A DNA stretch of 64,000 bases, from assembly GCA_029449235.1 (NCBI GenBank), contig JANATG010000007.1, forward strand, positions 744,001 through 808,000. The letters run 5' to 3'. Under the pieces are notes generated by a model. That model had not been told where the DNA came from. It ran no database searches and was given only the letters and a program-made list of their open reading frames with translations. The stretch comes from Linnemannia schmuckeri (taxonomy: Eukaryota > Mortierellomycota > Mortierellomycetes > Mortierellales > Mortierellaceae). Each line of letters begins with the position of its first letter. Positions within the stretch are counted from its first letter, which is position 1. Positions 57,061 through 64,000 of this stretch are shown piece by piece. The position numbers and the translations under genes are program-made.

Positions 57061-59882
57061 GCGAAAGAAAGGTACAGAGTGACGATGACTAGTGAGATAG
57101 AGAAAGTAGGGGAAAACTGAGTGTGGGAGAAGAGGGACGAAGAGAGTTGAGTATGGTCGAACGCAAACAAAGGACGCAGAAAGAAGGGAAGTGAGAGTGG
57201 AGGAGAAAGGGCTGCAAGCGCCTGCCCTGGAGGAGGAGGAAAGGAACTGATGATAGAAATAAGAAGGAAGAGTTGACATATTTATATAATAAAAGGGGAA
57301 ACTGACGAAAAAAAGAAACGAAAAGCGGGAATGGCCAACTATCCCAAAAAAAAATGACATGGCGGGGGCTGACAGAGGCATGGGTGTCAAAGACAAAGGA
57401 TTAGAATATATCTATGTGGAAAAGGTGGACAAAGGTGATAAAAAACCTTTTGATCAGGTGGAAACAAATAAGAGAGCTTTGAAGAGGGCGAATCTACACA
57501 ATAAGGACAAAAGCGTCGAAGGGGAGCGATTCTGCACAATGACGAAAGAAGCATTAATGGGAACGAATCCGAACAATAAAAAGGAAAACTTTGGTAGGGG
57601 CGAATGTGAACAATGAATAAGATAGCATTGAAGAGGGCGAGTTTGCGTATTGTGTGAAGAAAAGACGCACCAATGACAGCAGGGAAAATGAGGTGAGGAT
57701 CATAAAAAGGCAGTGTCTTCGATTTTTCATGAGAAGGTTCGTGTGCAGCCTTTTAGCCTTGAAAAGCACGTAGTTGAAATAATAGCAAACCAAGTAATAT
57801 CAGAGTCCAAAAGGAACTAAAATAACAGTGTGGATCATTTGAGATTGTGGTCATATTTTGGGCACTGCTTTTCATTGATGGTTAGAGAAGAAAGAAGTAC
57901 TGTACATAGATCTCCAACGACAATGCGATGCATAGAGAAGCGCAAGTGTATCGAATCAAAGAGAATTGTCTCGGTATGTCGATCAATCATCACCCAAAAT
58001 AGGGACAAGCAACTCGACTCATCCTTTTCCCAAAACTGCCTATTTTTTTCTCATACAATATCAACCATCGGTCCAAGCAGAAAAAACAACAACCAAATCA
58101 TCGATATTCAAAGGGATCATCAACCTTGGACGGCGACCATACTACTCGTGCAACGCCTCTCGACCCAAACTTCAAAAAACACGCCAGGAAGTCTTTCTTT
58201 GTTAGGGAAAACCCACACGGACGGAATGCAAACAATTTGCAGCAGCAGGCAAGCACATCGAGGAGGAGACATTCAAGCACTGGAAGGATCAGCGCACAAG
58301 CACCGATGTTCATCACCAAATGGGATGATTCTTGGTCCATGTTGCTAAATTCCGCGCCGCAGCCTCAAGCACAAACGGTTCTCAAACAATTTTGTCCGTA
58401 TAGGAACGGGAAACGTCAACAACGTCGACAGCTCACAGTTCAGGGAATTCCATTACAGGTACCGATAGCGATTGGCATGGAGAGCATGAACCAGGCGTCA
58501 TTGTTTCCACCTTAATACACATCGACAACAAGCACCGCATCATTCAAATTACCTTCCGTCGTTCACATCGCGAGCAAACCGATGCCACAAGTGCACGGCA
58601 ACAACAGTCTTCACTGACATACCCAAAGGACCGCCACAGAGATGATTCAGCTAGAAACCTAAAAGTCAACATTTCTTCAGCGGCTGTGGATCGCCATTGT
58701 CAAAGGGGAGGTTTGTCTCTTCGGATTGCTAAAAGGTCTTATCTTCAACGGCTCTCTGTCCCCACCATGCAACACCTGGTTAGTTGTCAGAGAGTAACAG
58801 ATCAGCAAGAGGGAAGATAAGATCGATGATAAGAAAGAGACCGGCTGTTTTTTGTGTAGGAGGAATGGGCAAAGAAGAGTACATTTTATTATGTACAAAG
58901 GGATACTTGTTTGGTATGGTACAGGAGAGGATCATGGCACAGCTAACGTCTAGGAAAAGATGCGGTGGCAGTGTCGCTGCCATGGGGGCGTGGTTACTGA
59001 AAATCGTGGAAACAGAACTTATCCTTATGAGCCAGGGTTTGTCGAGCGTGATGTAAAAGTCGGAAAGTAGACGAGGGCTGTACCGCTGGTGATCGTGTGG
59101 CGAGGAAACTGGGTGTTGGTAATAGAGCGATCTGAACTTGTATATGGTCATGTAGACAACGAAGGTGACAAATACGCATCACCTCTCGACTGCGTCGTAC
59201 TCTCTGTACTGGTATCCTGCTTGCTCACTGGCTTTTTTGGATGATGCATAGGCGTTCATGCTGTCTACAGAATAGGATAACATCGACTTCATAAAAATGA
59301 TTGGGAAGATGGTCACAGGTAATGTTTCGCTGTCAAGTCGAAGTAATTGAAAAGCATGGGCTGTGATGCACAAGGCTGCTTATCGGGAAGCAGGTTGCTT
59401 CATCATTATATTCGGTGCAGATGAGAGGTTTTCTTTCTAAATGTCTCAAGAGTCGAGGTGATTAAGGGACAGTCAGTTTCTCTGAGAGGGTACAACAGCC
59501 CCTCCGTTTCCTATTAGGTCAAATGCGAAAAGCTGTAATGACGGCCACATTAAAGTGGTCCAAGAACTCGACTACCGTCCAAGATTAGGTTAGACAAGCT
59601 CGTTAGGTATGAAGAAGAGTGTAGAGGATGTGCGATGAGAGAACTGTCCTTAGGGGAACAGAAAATGATAGGGTAACAGAACCTCTTTTGCCGGACTCCC
59701 GGTCTATTTTATTAAGACTAAACTGGAATAGTACCATTCCAATTTTCTTATTCAAGAAAAGAAATGGGATCAATCATCAAATTTTGTAGATATAGAGGTC
59801 ATGTCCGACCTTACAGTCAAAAATTGGAATCTCGAGAGCTTTCAAAACAGACGAAGGGATAAACATATATACGCTGTTGCCC
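57061..59882. other. 2.8-kb region without a confident gene
   Basis: A CT/GA-rich tract near 57060-57260, then mixed sequence. A plus-strand open frame at 58126-58515 (130 codons, with Gln/Arg-rich segments) and a neighbouring open stretch near 58505-58800 could be remnants of another mobile gene, but I recognise no motif. No RNA gene seen. Confidence 0.35.
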
Positions 59883-61375
59883 TCAATTGCCCCTGGAGTT
59901 CCACCAACTCTTTAACCTGTCCAGCCTTGCCTGCACAAGTTCTTTGGCCGAACGTTCTTCCCTGTCGGCGGTGTTGTCTGCTGTGACTTCAATCACAGAC
60001 GAGCCTCGAGAACGGACAGCAGGTTTCGTCTCGGTTGGGGTGACCTTTCCAAACAACTTTGTATCCTTGTTGAGCTCGATTGCCTTTTTCTGCAAAGGGG
60101 TCCAGACCAGATCCTTCCCTGCATACATGTAGGCCAATCCAAACGTTGATCCTGCCAAATGAGCCTACGGATAATGAATAAAAGGTCATTTCGAGCTGTT
60201 AATATAACACGCGCCAACTCTATGCTCCCATCGCACAACCGCAGACGCTACAGATAAGCATTTAAACTTACATAATGGTCAAACATCTTCCAGTTCTTGA
60301 GAATTCCGACCAAGTCCAGGCCCATCATGGCTCCAAGCGCGACGGGTATCTTGATGGGTAGGAATGGCAAAAAGATAATGTAGACGCTGGCGTCAGGGTA
60401 CATGTAGGCCGTTGAACTTATGCATCCAAATAGAGCCCCACTGGCTCCCAGCGAAGGGATCATTTTCGCCCATGGAACTCGTGCCACCGTGAAGAGATGT
60501 GAAGCCAACGACGCGGTGACACCGGTTGTGAGATAGAACGCCAGGAATTGCTCCCTGCCCATTTGATCATGCAGGGGAACGGCAAAGGAGTGGAGCGCAA
60601 ACATGTTGAGTCCAAAGTGCCAAAAGTGTTGGTGGCTGAACATGGATGTCAGTAAGGTGACCGAGCGACTGCTAGATGGGTCATGCATGAACCATTTCTG
60701 CATGAAGGGTCCCCACCGTGGGACCTGCCAGGCTCCAAAGATGACCGAGTTGATCGCAATCAGACTCCAAACAGTTCTCTCTCCTGGCGATAATTCCATC
60801 CACCGCGACCGCATCATGAACAGCATTTTCTGTAGTTCCACTGGGATGCCGATCTGCTGAATCCATCGATAGCGTTCCAAGATATCGCTCCATTGTTCCT
60901 GCAGGATTTCTGACTGTGCTTGGACAAATTCCCGTGCTGAAGGTCGCTCGCTCCTGGAACTGGATCGCCATGCTTGGATGCGTTTGATCAAGGTCACTTG
61001 CTGTCGCTCCCAGACGTAGGCCGCGGCTGCGAATACTCCAAATGATGTAGCCGCGGTGAAGAGGATAGGTTTCACAATGGCTTGGAATGGTGTCGGCGCA
61101 CGGAAGAGGATGTAACGCGACGTAGCAGAGAGCGACGTTGAGCCGTCTGCTAATGTGTATTGACTGCCTCCGGTCGGGTTGGAGTGAGCGGAATAATTCC
61201 GGCTCTGTTTGAGTGGGGTCGGTAACCGAGCCTGAGCCTGATACGACCGTAGAAGAGGGATAAGTCTCTGTGGTGTTGATGGGCAGGACAGCGTTGTTGA
61301 TCGGGTGGTGGTGGCGAATGTCCGCGATGAACATGGTCCGACCATGGAGGGCTTGGCGAGACTGATCCTGAGCAT
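59883..61375 (-). CDS. PCP1: Mitochondrial rhomboid protease (Pcp1/PARL type)
   Basis: Exon 1 is 61375-60272 and exon 2 is 60164-59883; phase 0, 461 residues. Intramembrane serine protease of the inner mitochondrial membrane; yeast Pcp1 processes Mgm1 and Ccp1. The Arg/Ser/Thr-rich, acid-free N-terminus is a mitochondrial presequence. Catalytic motifs: LGASGALFG with Ser at about 312 and FDHYAHLAGSTFG with His at about 370, the latter split by the intron. FSHQHFWHFGLNMFALHSF is the HxxxN oxyanion region. An extra helix before the six-helix core (FTAATSFGVFAAAAYVW) is the PARL-type arrangement. An in-frame ATG further upstream (near 61477) would add a hydrophobic leader; I prefer 61375 because of the presequence. 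Confidence 0.92.
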
Positions 61376-61604
61376 GACTCTGTTGTCCTTGGTGTGTGTT
61401 ACGTGTGGTTGAGTTAGTGAAAGAAGCAACAGAAGAAAAGAAAAAGCAATGAACACACGATGTGTGACGGTCATAACCCTGAGAAAGGAAAAAACGCGCG
61501 CAAGCCTTTTGTTCACACATCGCACTTTCACACCTTCCCAACTTCCCACACAAACACACACTCTCTCTCTCTTTCTTTATCATCGTTTTTTCCATCAATA
61601 CTAA
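61376..61604. promoter_or_regulatory. Short divergent promoter between PCP1 and PIN1 genes
   Basis: Only 229 bp separate the two divergent start codons. It has a CT-rich run (TCTCTCTCTCT at about 61560-61572) before the PIN1 start. Bidirectional promoter by position. Confidence 0.55.
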
Positions 61605-62415
61605 ATGGTACGCAACAAACATCACATACACAACGACTTCGCTCTGTTTTCGCAACCACAGTCGCTTTCAAAGCATAAGCGTTGGCCTTAGTGTGCATTA
61701 TCTCACTCGACTGTCTTTCACTTCTTTTGGAATGAACTAGTCGTCCGCAAAATACAATCTGCCCAACGATTGGGAACTGCGCTGGTCTCGCTCGCGCAAC
61801 CTGCCTTACTTCTATAACAGGACCAGCACCGAGTCTCGCTGGCAGGCACCCGACGGTGTCGACCCCAGCGTCATCCTCGCCTTCCAAAAGGACTATCAGA
61901 GCCAGCAGCAACAACAGGAGGAGGCTGCCGCCGAAACCCATGCCGAGAAGGCCGATAGCCCCAGACGTGTCCGTGTCTCCCATCTCTTGGTCAAGCACAC
62001 AGAGTCACGTCGCCCCAGCTCCTGGAGAGAGGTGAGGATCAGTTATCTATGTGTCTTTGTTCATCAGGTGTAAATGTGTAGACTCACAGAATAAGAAAAA
62101 AAAGACTAACCGTGAGATTTTTTCTATTACTCAAATCAATCAAAATAGCCCACAATAACTAGAACCAAGGATGAGGCGTTGGAAAGACTGAAGGGATTCC
62201 AGTCCAAGATCCAATCGGGCGAGTCTCAGCTGTCGGAATTGGCAGCGACCGAGTCCGACTGTTCCTCGGCCAAGAAGTCTGGTGACCTCGGCTTCTTTGA
62301 ACGTGGACAGATGCAGCCCGAGTTTGAGCGTGCCTCCTTTGCGCTCCAGATTGGCGAAATGAGCAACCCTATCTGGACAGATTCTGGAGTCCACCTTATC
62401 CACCGTACTGGATAA
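61605..62415 (+). CDS. ESS1: Peptidyl-prolyl cis-trans isomerase Ess1/Pin1 (WW + parvulin)
   Basis: Isomerises phospho-Ser/Thr-Pro bonds, notably in the RNA polymerase II tail. Exons 61605-61607, 61741-62031 and 62149-62415 give 186 residues. The first exon is just the ATG, followed directly by GTACGC. The WW domain is LPNDWELRWSRSRNLPYFYN to ESRWQAP, with both Trp residues. The parvulin domain has VRVSHLLVKHTESRRPSSWR (phosphate-binding Arg loop), SDCSSAKKSGDLGFFERGQM and FALQIGEMSNPIWTDSGVHL. A Gln/Glu-rich linker of about 25 residues joins the domains. Length is slightly above the usual 163-170. No other in-frame ATG exists before the WW domain, which supports the one-codon exon. Confidence 0.93.
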
Positions 62416-63157
62416 ATACCTCGTCGTTACCATACACACACAGCTATTTTTCACCGTTTTTTTGTCTGTTCAACAATGAGTATTTACTGGGATCAGGAAT
62501 CAGGAGGTCAGGAGTCGGGACCCATTCTTGGTAAATAAAAACCTGGCTTCGATTATTTTGCAAGCTAAATTCTGGTTCGATTACATCATATGGAAGCAGG
62601 AAGCAATTTTTTCTATGTGCTAGTTTGCCTTGTTATTATATCGTTTACTCTTTAGACGATTGCTCGTCTTTCTTTTCTGTTTCTTATCGTCCTTTCTTTT
62701 TTCCTCCCCCTGTTTTCCGTTGCTTCTGTGGAGAATGAGTCCAGTTATTACCCCTAATCTTTGCCTCAACCGGAACCAGGGGCTCAGAGTATCAATCAAT
62801 GCTTCACTTGTCCGTCATTTAAAGGAACAGCATGAAACGGGCAATCTACGTTTTCAGCGTGCTCTCCCTGAAATGAACTGTTGTGCCCTAATTACGCTGT
62901 CGTTGGTAGCCGTCGATGTGACCATGCTCGACTTGAGCATTAAGGATCAGGAGCTGTGAAATGTGTTGTATGGCCGATTCTCCGAAACGACGCGATCGTG
63001 CGCCACCAAATTTCAAGCGTCCCTCTGCATCTAATTAATTCCGGGTTGAGATCTATTGTGGCCCTCTCGCCCAGAGCACATATCAATTTTCGATGGTCAA
63101 AAAGGAATGCAAAAGTGTTTTTTATGTGATTGTGTGATGATGCAAAATGTGTGATAT
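62416..63157. other. Intergenic between convergent PIN1 and ESF1 genes
   Basis: AT-rich 3' flanks of both genes and a pyrimidine-rich stretch near 62640-62730. No gene recognised. Confidence 0.4.
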
Positions 63158-64000
63158 CTATTTTTTGTTGTTCTTCTTGGCGCGCTTCCCGTCGCGGGAG
63201 TCTTCTGTTGCCATGGCACTCTTGCGCTTGACCTATTTTCATAGAAGCAGGAAAGAAAGGGAATGATTAGAAACCATTGCAGATTGGAGCAAAGCATCAA
63301 AGATAAACCTTCAAGCTAAACACAAAGTAATATCGAAAAAACTCTCCAGCGTAAAACTTACAGTGTCGACCAGCAGCGAGAGCGAAGGATCCTCAAAGAC
63401 ACCCTGTGCCTTCTTGACGCCACCATTATTGCTCTTGTTGTTGTTGTTTTTGTTGTTGTTGTGCTGATGCTTGTTCTTCAACTTCTTCTCGTTTTCCTCA
63501 TGAAGCGTCGCCGTCCTCTTCTGCCTCTCCTCCATCAACTCGGCCATAGCCTTGGTCTTCTTGAAGTTGGGATTGGTAGGATCCAGAGCGAAATGATGCG
63601 ATTCGTGAAGCGCGCTGAAACGAGGATCCTTGACATCAATCTTGAAGTCGTCCTGGAGATCCTCGCCCTTGTCGCGGTCGTTCTGGCCACCCTTGCCCTT
63701 CTTCTTGTTTTTCTTCTTCTCAGCTTTTTGAATCTCCTTCATGTTGAAGTGTTGGTTCGATTCCCGGTTGTCCTCCATCAACAGCTCCAGCTCGGCCTTC
63801 TTACGGTTGTCCTCGAGACGTTCCTCCTTGGTGCGCTTCTTGTTGTCCTTCTTACCCTTGCCCTTCTTGCCTGCATCTGCGCCCTTCTTGCCCTTGCCTG
63901 GCAGCATCATGTCGCCTCCTGCAAATTCTTCGGCAAAGTAAGAGTCGTTCATCAGACGCTCATCCTCATCCTCAGAGAACAGAGCCTCTCCACCTAAAAT
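63158..64000 (-). CDS. ESF1: ESF1 ribosome-biogenesis protein, 3' part (NUC153 domain)
   Basis: The last two exons are visible: about 63993-63362 and 63232-63158, joined in phase 0. The first ends at an acceptor at 63995-63994, so the rest of the gene lies beyond the window. The block DPRFSALHESHHFALDPTNP followed by NFKKTKAM is the NUC153 signature found at the C-terminus of Esf1, a nucleolar protein for 18S rRNA processing. Before it lies a Lys/Glu-rich, highly charged segment (GKGKKDNKKRTKEERLEDNR); after it an Asn/Lys-rich stretch and a basic tail ending KRAKKNNKK, typical of nucleolar proteins. Only about 230 residues can be read. Confidence 0.88.

Noticed and set aside
61376..61561. Longer N-terminus of the rhomboid protease
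   Set aside because: An in-frame upstream ATG exists but adds a signal-peptide-like hydrophobic stretch that would compete with the mitochondrial presequence starting at 61375.

Overview
This is a nuclear fungal contig. Nearly every gene is split by short GT..AG introns, there are no operons, and poly-A/poly-T and pyrimidine tracts are frequent. Gene content (Sfp1-like factor, Emw1/TTC27, Pcp1-type rhomboid, Ess1/Pin1, Rrp3, Esf1, fungal LtrA protein) together with the style of the selfish elements suggests Mucoromycota, most likely Mortierellales. That placement is inference, not a database result. All exon joins were made by hand from splice sites and phase continuity.

Layout. 0.3-1.6 kb: secreted protein with dibasic sites. 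2.2-4.6 kb: catalase. 6.8-8.4 kb: PRL-type tyrosine phosphatase. 12.2-14.7 kb: OPT transporter. 15.2-18.3 kb: convergent phosphatidylserine decarboxylase and ornithine cyclodeaminase/mu-crystallin genes. 18.45-23.2 kb: a decayed selfish element. 23.5-24.4 kb: GST-like protein. 25.2-28.7 kb: tandem-PH protein. 29.3-31.7 kb: Sfp1-like zinc-finger factor. 34.4-37.4 kb: large low-complexity protein. 38.8-40.0 kb: small, probably mitochondrial protein. 41.6-43.6 kb: Rrp3/DDX47 helicase. 44.1-46.8 kb: Emw1/TTC27. 47.0-49.2 kb: eight-exon metallophosphoesterase. 49.9-50.8 kb: frameshifted mucin-like secreted protein. 52.3-55.5 kb: LtrA-family membrane protein. 56.0-57.1 kb: two pieces of a second TnpB/Fanzor-like relic in opposite orientations. 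59.9-62.4 kb: divergent mitochondrial rhomboid and Pin1 genes. 63.2-64.0 kb: 3' end of ESF1. Housekeeping genes of ribosome biogenesis (SFP1, RRP3, ESF1) lie between long gene-poor spacers.

The most unusual locus is the minus-strand unit at 18578-23211. Spliced by canonical introns, it reads as one polypeptide: an N-terminal XPG/FEN1-like PIN nuclease joined to a C-terminal Fanzor/TnpB-like RuvC nuclease. The latter has a DLGQ motif, a glutamate motif, a zinc ribbon and an HRDV motif. A perfect 23-bp inverted repeat lies 34 bp beyond its stop codon, where a guide RNA or transposon end could be. This copy is broken by a 14-bp tandem duplication, three in-frame stops and a 23-base G/C homopolymer, so it is a pseudogene whose intact relatives should be sought.
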